A program made the translations under genes and the position numbers. Under the pieces are notes generated by a model. It saw only the letters and a program-made list of their open reading frames with translations, was not told the DNA's origin and did no database searches. From Actinocorallia sp. API 0066 (lineage in GTDB: Bacteria; Actinomycetota; Actinomycetes; Streptosporangiales; Streptosporangiaceae), in contig NZ_JAJLQY010000001.1 in assembly GCF_020991275.1 (NCBI RefSeq), positions 434,001-498,000 on the forward strand: a DNA stretch of 64,000 bases. The letters run 5' to 3'. Positions 45,506 to 54,060 of the stretch are shown here, piece by piece. How positions within the stretch are numbered: position 1 is the first letter of the stretch; each line of letters starts with the position of its first letter.

Positions 45506-46359
45506 TGACCGTCGTCCTGAAGTCCGTAGGCAAGCGCTACAAGGGCGTCGTCGCGCTAGCCGACGTGGACCTGGAGTTCGGCAGGGGTGTCACCGGCCTA
45601 CTCGGCCCGAACGGGGCTGGGAAGACAACGATCCTGCGCCTTGTCTCCACCGCCCTGGAACCCTCCTCGGGCACCGTGACGGTGTTCGGCCGCGACGCGC
45701 ACGGCACCCACGCGGAGCGGACGGCGGTCCGGCGCGGGCTCGGCTACCTGCCACAGGAGGTCGCCTTCCCGCCCGGCATGACGGTGTTCGGGTTCGTCGA
45801 CTACATCGCCGTGCTCAAGGAGTGGACGGACACGCGGGCGCGGCACGCCGAGATCCGCAGGGTGCTCGACGTCGTCGGGCTCGGCGACCTCGCCACCCGC
45901 CGGATCCGCGCCCTGTCCGGCGGCCAGCGCCGCCGTGCGGCCCTCGCGCAGGCGCTGCTGGGCGATCCGGGGCTGCTGATCCTCGACGAGCCCACGACGG
46001 GCCTGGACCCCGAGCAGCACGTCGCGTTCCGGTCGGTGCTGTCCGGGATCGCCGCGCGGGCCACCGTGCTCCTGGCCACCCACCAGACCGAGGACGTCGC
46101 CGCGCTGTGCGACCGGGTCGTCGTCCTCGCCGGGGGCGGCGTGCGGTTCGACGGCGGCGTCCGCGACCTCACCGCCACGGCCGACGGAAGGGTCTGGCTG
46201 TGCGAGGGCGACCACCCCGGCGCGGTGGCGTCCTGGCGTACGGGCGCGGGAAGGCACCGCCGGATAGGCGGATCGCCGCCACCCGAGGGCGACCCCGCCG
46301 AACCCACCCTCGAAGACGCCTACCTGCTCATGCTCGCGACCCCCCGAAAGGCGACGTGA
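45505..46359 (+). CDS. ABC transporter ATP-binding protein
   Basis: The 284-residue ATPase has Walker A GPNGAGKTT (residues 34-42), the Q-loop near LGYLPQEV, signature LSGGQRRR, Walker B LLILDEPTTGLDP and the H-loop in LLATHQTEDV. It belongs to the ABC-2 type exporter group. Its start overlaps the anti-sigma-like gene and its stop overlaps the permease gene, so subunits are made in step. The cargo is unknown. Confidence 0.93.
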   Translation: MTVVLKSVGKRYKGVVALADVDLEFGRGVTGLLGPNGAGKTTILRLVSTALEPSSGTVTVFGRDAHGTHAERTAVRRGLGYLPQEVAFPPGMTVFGFVDYIAVLKEWTDTRARHAEIRRVLDVVGLGDLATRRIRALSGGQRRRAALAQALLGDPGLLILDEPTTGLDPEQHVAFRSVLSGIAARATVLLATHQTEDVAALCDRVVVLAGGGVRFDGGVRDLTATADGRVWLCEGDHPGAVASWRTGAGRHRRIGGSPPPEGDPAEPTLEDAYLLMLATPRKAT

Positions 46360-47231
46360 TGACCACGACGACCCGCTCCGCATCGCGGACCCTCGCCCGT
46401 CTGGAGGCGGCCCGCTACGCCCGGCACCCCTTGTTCCTCGTAGGGCTGGCGCTCCTCCTCCTGGCGACCGTCGTGTCCTCCCTGGAGGACCCCGTCCCTG
46501 TGGACCTCCTGTCCTATCCGCTGGTGCCCGCGATGACGCTCGGTGTCTTCGGGCTCGTGGTGGCCGCCCGGCTCACGAGGTCCGTGGACGACTCCCTGGA
46601 GACGCTCGGCGGATCGCCCGTCCCGGAGTCCACCCGCACCGCGGCGCTCGCGCTGGCCTGCCTCGTCCCGGCGGCGGTGGGCCTCGCCTGGACGGCCTAC
46701 ACGCTCGTCTTCCACGCCTTCAACCGGCCCGTCCCGGACGCCTGGTGGTACGACACCCTGCCTACCGCCCACGTCGTCGGCTACTACCTGGGCGCTGCGG
46801 CCATCGCGTCCTATGGCGGGCCCATCCTGGGCGTGGTGATAGCGCGCTGGGTCAGATGGGCGGGCGCCCCGATCGTGGCCGCCGTCGGGCTCGTCGCGGT
46901 GACGATCGCGGGCCAGGGCATCATCGAACCCCTGCGCACCGTCCGGACGGTGCTGCCCTGGACGCACTGGTATGGCGGCGACAACGGCGCGGGAGCCGAC
47001 TACCACTACCAGGGCAACCCCCTCTGGTGGGCCGTCTACACCCTCTGCCTGTGCGGCCTCGGCGTCCTGCTCGCCCTCTTCCACGACAAGGCCGCGCGCA
47101 CCCGAGGGCTCGTCCTCTGCGCGGCGCTGCTCGCCGTCGCCGCCCTGACCGCGACGACCCTAGCGATGGTGACGGGGCCGCAGGAGACGCGGCTCTCGCC
47201 TCCGACCCTGCACCCCGCCCAGGTCGGCTGA
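46359..47231 (+). CDS. ABC transporter permease
   Basis: The 290-residue integral membrane protein has about six helices (for example HPLFLVGLALLLLATVVSSL and GAPIVAAVGLVAVTIAGQGI) and a W/Y-rich outside loop (LPWTHWYGGDN). Its position after the ATPase with a TGATG overlap identifies it as the partner membrane subunit. No substrate-specific motif is visible. Confidence 0.85.
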   Translation: MTTTTRSASRTLARLEAARYARHPLFLVGLALLLLATVVSSLEDPVPVDLLSYPLVPAMTLGVFGLVVAARLTRSVDDSLETLGGSPVPESTRTAALALACLVPAAVGLAWTAYTLVFHAFNRPVPDAWWYDTLPTAHVVGYYLGAAAIASYGGPILGVVIARWVRWAGAPIVAAVGLVAVTIAGQGIIEPLRTVRTVLPWTHWYGGDNGAGADYHYQGNPLWWAVYTLCLCGLGVLLALFHDKAARTRGLVLCAALLAVAALTATTLAMVTGPQETRLSPPTLHPAQVG

Positions 47232-47827
47232 TGCTCCGGCACGCCGCCCGCGCCCTGCCCGTCCCGGTGCTGGGCGCGGCGGCCCCGGTCGTCGCGCTCC
47301 TGCTCTGGATGCTCGACCGGTGGCCCTGGATGGCCTGGCCGGCGGCGGGGATCGCCGCGGCGCTGGTCGGCGCGGCGGCGGCGCGGCTGTTCGACGAGCC
47401 CGCCGCCGCGATCGTGGACACGCTGCCGCGGGCGCTGTGGTGGCGCACGACGGCTCGGCTCGGCCCGGCCTGCCTCCTGGTCGCGGGATGGCTCGCCGCG
47501 GCCTCCCTCGTGGATCTCGACGGCGCGGGCCGTCCCGCGTTCGTGCGCCTCCAGGGCGTCGTGACGGTGCTCTGCGCCGCCGCCTGGACCACCTGGCTGC
47601 GCCGGCGCGGCCGGGCGCGTCCCGGTTCCGCCGTGGCCGCCGGGCTGCTGCTGGTGCTCAGCTCGCTCGCTCTGCGTAACCCGTTGGAGCGGTTCGTCCC
47701 GCTCTACCCCTATGGCCCTGACCCCGAACCCTGGCGGACCGCCTACTTCCTGTGGGGCGCGGCAGGCGCTGTCGCGGCCGTGCTCCTCGTCCTCGCGGCA
47801 CTGCCCAGGGGACGGCGCTTCCGGTAG
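47231..47827 (+). CDS. Integral membrane protein, last gene of the sigma/ABC operon
   Basis: The 198-residue protein has five to six hydrophobic helices and no soluble domain. It starts at ATG 47231 sharing a base with the permease stop (TGATG). It is probably an accessory or second permease half of the same exporter. It ends 15 bases before the convergent lysozyme-like gene. Confidence 0.78.
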   Translation: MLRHAARALPVPVLGAAAPVVALLLWMLDRWPWMAWPAAGIAAALVGAAAARLFDEPAAAIVDTLPRALWWRTTARLGPACLLVAGWLAAASLVDLDGAGRPAFVRLQGVVTVLCAAAWTTWLRRRGRARPGSAVAAGLLLVLSSLALRNPLERFVPLYPYGPDPEPWRTAYFLWGAAGAVAAVLLVLAALPRGRRFR

Positions 47828-47842
47828 GCGAGGCGGCGTCCG

Positions 47843-48667
47843 TCAGCGCAGAAGGATCCGGTCGGTAGGCGCCTCGGTGTCCTTCGACCAGCCGTCGTGG
47901 CCTGTCTTCGCCGTCCAGACACGGCCCGCGTAACGCACCTCGGTGATGCCGTAGACGGACGCGTGGGAGACGGCCCAGGAAGCCACCGTCCAGCCCGTCC
48001 GGCCCTCGGCGGGCACCCGGATGGCGCCGTCCTGCGTCCTGATGCTCTTGCCGAACGTACGGCGCAGCTCGGAGAACGCCGCCTTCGTGTCGGACGGGCG
48101 GTCCTTCTCCACGCGGTACCAGCAGGTGACGGCGGCGGGCTCCGCGCCGGTGTACCCCTGCGCGAGGATCGCGGCCATCGGCTCGTGCTGGGCGTACAGG
48201 GTGCCGTCGAAGCTGCGCTGCACCTCCTGCGCCGCCACGTGCAGCTCCCGGTCGGTGTACCCGTCCACCTTCTCCAGCGCGTCGAAGAACTTCGTCGACG
48301 CGTACACCGGGTCCTGGAGCTGGTCGGGGCTGCCCCAGCCCTGCGACGGCCGCTGCTGGAAGATGCCGAGGGAGTCCCGGTCGCCGTAGTCGAGGTTCTC
48401 GATGTGGGACTCCTGCTCGGCTGTCGCGTACGCGATCACCACGGCCCGCTCGGGCAGCCGCTTGCGGTGCGCCACCCCCGCGATCGTCGCGGCGTTGGCG
48501 CCCTGGCTGAGGCTCAGCTGGACGTCGTCGCCCTTCGCCGTCACCGCGCAGCCCTGGCCCAGGAAGACGGTGCGGGCCTTGCTGAACAGCTGGTAACCGA
48601 AGTAGCAGATCGCGGCGAGGAGGGCCACGACGACCGCGCCCGCGAGGACGCGCATGCTCAGCCGCAC
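47843..48667 (-). CDS. Membrane-anchored lysozyme-like protein
   Basis: The 274-residue protein has one N-terminal membrane anchor (VLAGAVVVALLAAICYFGY) and an extracytoplasmic domain with AYATAEQESHIENLDYGDRD and SLGIFQQRPSQGWG, the pattern of actinomycete lysozyme-superfamily proteins (the Glu in QES is the likely acid). It probably acts on, or binds, peptidoglycan. GTG 48667 has GGAG six bases upstream; ATG 48655 is an alternative. Confidence 0.78.
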   Translation of the reverse strand: MRLSMRVLAGAVVVALLAAICYFGYQLFSKARTVFLGQGCAVTAKGDDVQLSLSQGANAATIAGVAHRKRLPERAVVIAYATAEQESHIENLDYGDRDSLGIFQQRPSQGWGSPDQLQDPVYASTKFFDALEKVDGYTDRELHVAAQEVQRSFDGTLYAQHEPMAAILAQGYTGAEPAAVTCWYRVEKDRPSDTKAAFSELRRTFGKSIRTQDGAIRVPAEGRTGWTVASWAVSHASVYGITEVRYAGRVWTAKTGHDGWSKDTEAPTDRILLR

Positions 48668-48668
48668 C

Positions 48669-49754
48669 CTAGTCTCCGGTGAGCCATGAGCGGAGGCGCT
48701 TCTCGCATGCCGCCACCGACGTCAGAGAGACGTGCTCGTCCTTGTGGTGGGCGAGGGTGGGGTCACCCGGGCCGAAGTTGACGGCGGGCACCCCGAGTCC
48801 GGAGAAGAGCGACACGTCGGTCCAGCCCAGCTTCGCCCTGACCCTGCCGAGTTCGACCGCCCGGTCCAGCTCGACATCGGTGACGGAACGGACGAACGAC
48901 CGCGCGGCGGGATGGCCGAGTCCGGGCCGCGCCGCCTCGCTGGCGTCCACGACGGCCACCTCGTATCCGGCGAACAGCTCACGCAGGTGCGCTTCGGCGG
49001 AGGCAAGGTCGCGGTCGGGGGCGAACCGGTGGTTCACCGAGATCACGCACTCGTCGGGCACCACGTTCCTGGCGATGCCGCCGCGCGTGAAGACGGCGTT
49101 CAGCCCCTCCCGGTAGGTGATGCCGTCCACGACGGGCCTGCGCGGCTCGTAGGACGTCAACAGATCCAGCAGCGGCTTCATCGCGTGGATGGCGTTCTCG
49201 CCCATCCAGGACCGTGCCGTGTGCGCGCGGGCGCCCCTCGCCGTCACCTCGACGGTGAGGGTGCCTTGGCAGCCGCCCTCCACCTCGCCGTCCGTGGGTT
49301 CCATGAGCACCGCGAAGTCGGCTTCGAGCAGGTCCGGACGGGTCTGGGCGAGGCGCTTCAGGCCGTTGCGGTCGGCACTGACCTCTTCGCACTCGTACGC
49401 CAGGAACGTCACGTCGCGGGTGGGCAGCGGGACCGTCGCCGCCAGGTGCAGCAGGACGGCGAGGCCGCCTTTCATGTCGCAGGAGCCGAGCCCCCACAGC
49501 AGGTCGCCGTCGAGCCGCGACGGCAGGTTCCCGTTCTCCGGGACGGTGTCCAGGTGCCCGGCCAGAACCACTCGCTCGCCCCTGCCCAGGTGGGTGCGGG
49601 CCACGAGGGTGTCGCCGTCGCGGACGACCTCCAGGTGCGGCTGGGCGCGCAGGCCCGCTTCGACGGCGTCGGCGAGCGCCCGCTCGGCCCCGCTCACCGA
49701 CGGGGTGTCGACGAGCTCACGAACCAGCGAGGTCACGTCCTGCGAGAGATCCAT
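48669..49754 (-). CDS. dapE: Succinyl-diaminopimelate desuccinylase
   Basis: The 361-residue M20 metallohydrolase has the metal ligands in VVLAGHLDTVPENG, the bridging Asp in SCDMKGG, the catalytic Glu pair in AYECEEVSADRNG and the C-terminal His in LAHHKDEHVSL. It yields L,L-diaminopimelate and succinate, following DapC in the same pathway. The start is ATG 49754 (MDLSQDV) or 49760. It is divergent from the LOG-family gene, the usual actinobacterial arrangement. Confidence 0.92.
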   Translation of the reverse strand: MDLSQDVTSLVRELVDTPSVSGAERALADAVEAGLRAQPHLEVVRDGDTLVARTHLGRGERVVLAGHLDTVPENGNLPSRLDGDLLWGLGSCDMKGGLAVLLHLAATVPLPTRDVTFLAYECEEVSADRNGLKRLAQTRPDLLEADFAVLMEPTDGEVEGGCQGTLTVEVTARGARAHTARSWMGENAIHAMKPLLDLLTSYEPRRPVVDGITYREGLNAVFTRGGIARNVVPDECVISVNHRFAPDRDLASAEAHLRELFAGYEVAVVDASEAARPGLGHPAARSFVRSVTDVELDRAVELGRVRAKLGWTDVSLFSGLGVPAVNFGPGDPTLAHHKDEHVSLTSVAACEKRLRSWLTGD

Positions 49755-49879
49755 GTCCATTGAGCTTACTTCGCCCGCCACTCTCCTCGCGCTGCCAAGC
49801 CGCCCGAGCGGCCATGGCCTGGGCCCACTCGGGCCCATCCAACACGGCCCGGTCACCGTGATCGTGGACCGGTCCCGGC

Positions 49880-49885
49880 TAGGTT
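49880..49885 (+). promoter_or_regulatory. -10 box of the LOG-family gene, leaderless
   Basis: TAGGTT lies exactly seven bases before ATG 49893, with no Shine-Dalgarno sequence between. This is the standard spacing for actinobacterial leaderless transcripts. Confidence 0.6.
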
Positions 49886-49892
49886 GAGCCGC

Positions 49893-50678
49893 ATGGATGA
49901 CACCGCTTACCGTCAGGGCCCTGCGACGCTGCGGGGCCGCGCCCGGCCCTCGACCACCCATGACGAGCGCCTGCTCGACGAGCGGGGCACCGCGGAGTGG
50001 CTGCACAAGGACTCCTGGCGGGTGCTGCGGATCCAGGCGGAGTTCGTCGAGGGGTTCGGCATGCTCGCCGAGGTGGGCCGGGCCGTCAGTGTGTTCGGTT
50101 CCGCCCGCATCAGACCCGGCAGCCCTTACTACGACCTCGCCTGCGACGTAGGCGCGCGCCTCGCCTCCGCGGGCTACGCCGTGATCACCGGCGGCGGCCC
50201 CGGCATCATGGAGGCCGCCAACAAGGGCGCGAGCCCGCACGGCCTGTCCATCGGCCTGGGCATCGAACTCCCCTTTGAACAGGGCATGAACGCCCACGTC
50301 GACATGGGAATGGTGTTCCGCTATTTCTTCGTCCGTAAGACGATGTTCGTCAAGTACTCGCAGGCCTTCGTCGTTCTTCCCGGCGGTTTCGGCACCCTGG
50401 ACGAGCTTTTTGAAGCCATCACCCTGGTCCAGACAAGAAAGATCACCCGATTCCCGATCGTCCTCATGGGCACGGAGTTCTGGCGACCCCTCCTCGACTG
50501 GATCCAGGGAACCCTGCAGTCCGAGGGCCTGATCTCCGCCGACGACCCCGCCCTCCTCCACCTAACGGACGACCCGGAGGAAGCCGTCCGCCTCGTCGTG
50601 GAAGGCAACGTGAGCGCCGAACAAGTCAGCATCGAAGCCCGCGTCCAAGCCGCCACCGCCGAAGACGCCAGCACCTGA
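49893..50678 (+). CDS. LOG family (TIGR00730) Rossmann protein, probable nucleoside-monophosphate phosphoribohydrolase
   Basis: The 261-residue protein has the LOG signatures VITGGGPGIMEAANKGA and PGGFGTLDELFEAITLVQT, with the catalytic Arg/Glu set of cytokinin riboside 5'-monophosphate phosphoribohydrolases. It is the usual neighbour of dapE. Notably its last 17 codons plus stop are repeated 12.8 kb away (63438-63492), so its 3' end appears to be the integration target of the adjacent island. If so, the present C terminus may have been supplied by the island. Confidence 0.9.
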   Translation: MDDTAYRQGPATLRGRARPSTTHDERLLDERGTAEWLHKDSWRVLRIQAEFVEGFGMLAEVGRAVSVFGSARIRPGSPYYDLACDVGARLASAGYAVITGGGPGIMEAANKGASPHGLSIGLGIELPFEQGMNAHVDMGMVFRYFFVRKTMFVKYSQAFVVLPGGFGTLDELFEAITLVQTRKITRFPIVLMGTEFWRPLLDWIQGTLQSEGLISADDPALLHLTDDPEEAVRLVVEGNVSAEQVSIEARVQAATAEDAST

Positions 50679-50679
50679 T
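50625..50679 (+). repeat. Left copy of a 55-bp direct repeat (LOG gene 3' end), putative attachment site
   Basis: This segment encodes VSIEARVQAATAEDAST plus the stop. The copy at 63438-63492 matches 52 of 55 bases. All three differences are at codon third positions, and only one changes the residue (D to E), as expected for two alleles of the same gene end. Confidence 0.8.
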
Positions 50680-50691
50680 TTTACGATCAAA

Positions 50692-50742
50692 CTGCTTCGT
50701 TTTCCTAGCCGTGATAGATCATCCGCTAGAAACACGAAGCAG
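50692..50742. terminator. 20-bp imperfect stem-loop after the LOG-family gene
   Basis: Bases 50692-50711 and 50723-50742 are inverted repeats matching 17 of 20, around an 11-nt loop; the outer nine pairs (CTGCTTCGT/ACGAAGCAG) are perfect. It lies 14 bases after the stop and is far less GC-rich than native hairpins here, so it came with the island. It may terminate transcription or be an element end. Confidence 0.5.
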
Positions 50743-50760
50743 CGGTTGCGTTGTATCGCC

Positions 50761-51097
50761 TTATGCTGACGAATGGAGAACGCTGAAGCCTGGTCCGGGG
50801 TGAAGGCCCAACGCCCGTGACCTAAGTTCTTCCTGGACGACGAGGTCGGGGAGTTTTGAACGGAGAACGACCGCGCCGCTTCTTTGATGGGTTTCTATCT
50901 CGTCGAAGGTGAGTTCCGCTTCCCAACGTTCGTTGTATGTAGTCGACGGCACGCACATACATGCCTTCCAGGTCGGTAATGGAGACCTCTCCGGACCTCA
51001 GCTGCCGCCGTGCTTTCTCCTTGGCTCCAGAGGCCGCTATATAGGACAGGTAGGTTCCGTCGGGGAACCATTTCAGTACCGGCAGGGATTCCTTAAG
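50761..51097 (-). pseudogene. Degenerate IS4-family transposase, C-terminal remnant
   Basis: The minus strand encodes, in one frame from 51097, LPVLKWFPDGTYLSYIAASG and later EGMYVRAVDY. In another frame from 50958 it encodes YNERWEAELTFDEIETHQRS and VVLRSKLPDLVVQEELRSRA. These are two consecutive parts of the DDE domain of IS4-type transposases (the Y-x-E-R-W-E signature with its catalytic Glu), with the intervening stretch deleted and the frame shifted. The N-terminal half and both terminal repeats are missing, so the element is inactive. Confidence 0.75.
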
Positions 51098-51111
51098 TTA
51101 CGGGCATTGGG

Positions 51112-51903
51112 TCAGGGCCAGGAGGGCCAGCTGCCTGCAGGGAAGGCATTGACCAGACGATCGCGGACCTCGTCTCGGATCTTGGCGCGGCCTTCTTCGA
51201 CGATTGGGGTCACGCAATGTTCCCGGACCGCTGGGTGGCGTGAGATGTCCGGGCACATGAAGACCGCGATCACGCGAACCGGCCAGATGAGGGATTCGGG
51301 GTCGTAGGCGCCCGCAGCAATTATGAGGCCCTCGAGCAGGTACCGCCAGGTGGCGTGAGTGGCCATCTCGGTAATTTCGCTCTGGTTCAGGCTATCCGGC
51401 ATGGGGGCGGAATCTCGCAGGAGGAGTGCCTTCGTGATGGTAACCGCAATGGTGTTCTTGAACTTCGAGTAGTGGGTCAATGTTAGGGCGAGCTGGGCCA
51501 GCAACTCGCACCAGAAGTGCGTTTCCAGGGCCCATTTCTGGAAGTCTTTCATCCCGTCTTCGAGATGCACTTCGAGCACGCGCAGGACAAGACCGAAATC
51601 CGGCAGATCAGCAACACCGCCGAACGCGCGCTGCTGGGCCCCTCGGGTGTGGTCAAGCAGCACCCGATCGCGATGTAGCCAATGGACGACATCCGCCAGC
51701 ACGCAGCCGATCGCGGCCTGCGCCGCACTCGTCCCTGCCGGAGGGCGAACCCAGTCCCGATCTCGCTCAGCAACGTAGATCAGGACCGTTTCTCTGGATC
51801 CCTCGGCGGCCTCAAAGCCCCCTTGACACCCATGCTTCGCGCCACCACATGCGCACTTGCACCCAGGTTGTCGAGCACGACCACACGAGTCGTTGTGCGC
51901 CAT
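51112..51903 (-). CDS. Cys-rich N-terminus protein of unknown function, island-borne
   Basis: The 263-residue protein has an N-terminal cluster of cysteines and a histidine (MAHNDSCGRARQPGCKCACG, then GAKHGC) that may bind zinc, followed by a helical region with several Trp residues. The ATG at 51903 follows a strong AAGGAGGAG site. Base composition is more A/T-rich than in the flanking core genes, suggesting transfer. It ends 15 bases before the IS4 remnant, so its C terminus may be altered. I do not recognise the family. Confidence 0.62.
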   Translation of the reverse strand: MAHNDSCGRARQPGCKCACGGAKHGCQGGFEAAEGSRETVLIYVAERDRDWVRPPAGTSAAQAAIGCVLADVVHWLHRDRVLLDHTRGAQQRAFGGVADLPDFGLVLRVLEVHLEDGMKDFQKWALETHFWCELLAQLALTLTHYSKFKNTIAVTITKALLLRDSAPMPDSLNQSEITEMATHATWRYLLEGLIIAAGAYDPESLIWPVRVIAVFMCPDISRHPAVREHCVTPIVEEGRAKIRDEVRDRLVNAFPAGSWPSWP

Positions 51904-52554
51904 GCGCTCCTCCTTGATCTTCAAGGGCGAACACATCATCCGCTCCAGGAGCGGATCAGTAAATACTCGTCAAGGAGAGACGTGTAATTCTCTGGAGCTT
52001 ACTCTCCAACTGGCCGCGACCACGGCCCAGCTATGGCAAGCCGACCACCGTTCTTCTCGCCGAGGTAAACGGTCCCCTCACCGCTCTTGCCAAGCCGGTT
52101 TGGCAGTGCATACTTGCGGATCGCCAGCGGATCGTCATCCCTCAGTCCCTCGTGCGTGGCACGCCACCTCCATCCCGTACGACGTTAGAGGCGGAAGATC
52201 TGAAAATGGTCATCTGTGGGACGAGTCGAAAACCGGCGAGGAAGAACGCGGTGCCGAGCGGCTTTACGGTCGGGGCGTTCGGCTATCTAAAACTGACAGA
52301 GATCGTTGGCGGCGGTGTCGTGTCGGATGCACCCGAGCCGCGCCATGGTCACCGCATCAGCAGCTCTGTTCCTGCGCTCCTGGTGGCCGGGCCCTCATCT
52401 GCCTCACCGGTGTCCTCGTCATCATGTTCGCCCCCGCCCCGCCCCTGACCTCGTCGCGCATACGGGGGTTGCCTGTCTCACATGGGAGGAAACCCCTTAT
52501 CCGGCATCCGTAGATCGGACATGGTCTCGAGAGAAGCCAGGAGAGGAGGCGGTC
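51904..52554. other. Non-coding A/T-richer spacer before the lysyl-tRNA synthetase paralogue
   Basis: No convincing gene is seen in this 651-bp stretch; frames are short and lack domain resemblance. It contains the palindrome TGCCAAGCCGGTTTGGCA near 52087-52104, a possible operator or hairpin, and must hold the promoter of the cluster. I saw no T-box or known riboswitch core, but I cannot exclude one without folding. Confidence 0.45.
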
Positions 52555-54060
52555 GTGAGAGCGCCGCTGGAAGAGGACGAGACTGGGCTGCCGGAACAGC
52601 TCCGGGTGCGCAGGGCCAAGCGCGACCGCCTGCTAGATAGCGGCACGGAGGCGTATCCCGTCCGGCTGGAGCGCAGTCACACTCTCGGAGAGGTGCGAGC
52701 GGCGTTCGAGGGAGGGGTCGCGGGGGCGGGAACGGGGCGGGTGGTCGCGATCGCGGGCAGGATCGTTGCCCTGCGGGATGGCGGCCGGGTGATGTTCGCG
52801 ACCCTGCGCGAGGGCTCAGGAGCGGAACTTCAGATCATGCTCGCGGCCGACCGCCTCGGTGAGGAACTGAGGAGCGACTGGAAGCGGCTCGTTGATCTCG
52901 GGGATCTCATCGGGGCCACGGGTGAGGTGATCACGACGGCGCGCGGGGAGCTCACGGTCGCGGTCGAGGACTGGCGGATGGCCGCGAAGGCACTCCGTCC
53001 CCTGCCCGTCGCGCACCGGCCGATGTCCGAGGAGTCGCGCGTCCGGCGGCGTTATCTCGACCTGATCATGCGGCCCGAGGCGGGGGAGGTCGTCAGGATC
53101 AGGTCGGAGGCGCTGCGCACGCTCCGGGAGTCGTTCCACCGGCGGGACTTCCTTGAGGTGGAGACCCCGATGCTACAGACGGTTCCGGGCGGCGCCAGCG
53201 CCCGCCCGTTCCAGACGCACAGCAACGCCTTCGACTGCGACCTCTATCTCCGGATCGCGCCGGAGCTGTTCCTGAAGCGGTGCGTCGTCGGCGGACTCGA
53301 ACGGGTCTTTGAGATCAATCGCAACTTCCGCAACGAAGGTTCTGATTCCAGTCATTCGCCAGAGTTCTGTGCCCTTGAGTCGTATCAGGCGTTTGCTGAC
53401 TACCGCGACATGGCACGGCTCACCCGCGAACTCGTCCAGGAAACCGTACGTGCCGTGACCGGGGGCGAGGTCGTCAGGCATCCCGACGGCACCGAGGTCG
53501 AGTTCGGCGGCGCGTGGACCGAGATCAGCCTGCACGGCTCGCTGTCCGAGGCACTGGGGGAGGAGATCACTCCGGAGACCTCCGTCGAGCGGCTTCTCAA
53601 GCACGCCGAGCGTCTCGGCGTCGCCCCGCCTGCGGAAGCGACGTCCGGTCGCCTCGTGGAGGATCTGTTCGAGGCCGTGGTCGTGCCGGGACTGACCGCG
53701 CCGACCTTCGTGTTCGACTTCCCCGAGGAGACCAGTCCGCTCGCCCGGCAGCACCGGTCAGTGCCCGGCCTGGCCGAGAAGTGGGACCTGTACGTGCTGG
53801 GCTTCGAACTCGCCACGGCCTATTCCGAGCTCGTCGACCCGGTGATCCAGCGGGAACGCCTCATGGCGCAGGCGGCGGCCGGAGGACGCGGCGACGACGA
53901 GGCGATGCGCCTGGACGAGGAGTTCCTGACGGCCCTGGAACACGGGATGCCGCCCACCGGCGGCATGGGGATGGGCTTCGACCGCCTGCTCATGGCGATC
54001 ACGGGTCTGGGGATCCGGGAGACCGTCCTGTTCCCGCTGGTCCGGCGGGAGCGGCGATGA
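52555..54060 (+). CDS. Lysyl-tRNA synthetase paralogue (class II), first gene of the island cluster
   Basis: The 501-residue protein has a complete LysRS layout: N-terminal OB-fold anticodon domain (about 60-170, GRVVAIAGRIVALRDGGRVM), class II motif 1 (FLEVETPML), motif 2 (NRNFRNEGSDSSHSPEF) and motif 3 (GGMGMGFDRLLM). The NGFSELND segment, which lines the lysine pocket in ordinary LysRS, reads TAYSELVD here, so specificity may be altered. It is a second-type enzyme, not the usual housekeeping locus. GTG 52555 follows GAGAGGAGG. It overlaps the AlaX-like gene by ATGA. It could supply aminoacyl-tRNA to a pathway, or give self-resistance. Confidence 0.85.
   Translation: MRAPLEEDETGLPEQLRVRRAKRDRLLDSGTEAYPVRLERSHTLGEVRAAFEGGVAGAGTGRVVAIAGRIVALRDGGRVMFATLREGSGAELQIMLAADRLGEELRSDWKRLVDLGDLIGATGEVITTARGELTVAVEDWRMAAKALRPLPVAHRPMSEESRVRRRYLDLIMRPEAGEVVRIRSEALRTLRESFHRRDFLEVETPMLQTVPGGASARPFQTHSNAFDCDLYLRIAPELFLKRCVVGGLERVFEINRNFRNEGSDSSHSPEFCALESYQAFADYRDMARLTRELVQETVRAVTGGEVVRHPDGTEVEFGGAWTEISLHGSLSEALGEEITPETSVERLLKHAERLGVAPPAEATSGRLVEDLFEAVVVPGLTAPTFVFDFPEETSPLARQHRSVPGLAEKWDLYVLGFELATAYSELVDPVIQRERLMAQAAAGGRGDDEAMRLDEEFLTALEHGMPPTGGMGMGFDRLLMAITGLGIRETVLFPLVRRERR

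Noticed and set aside
52087-52104. T-box or riboswitch upstream of the LysRS paralogue
   Set aside because: Only a short palindrome is visible; no T-box core sequence or antiterminator/terminator pair was seen.
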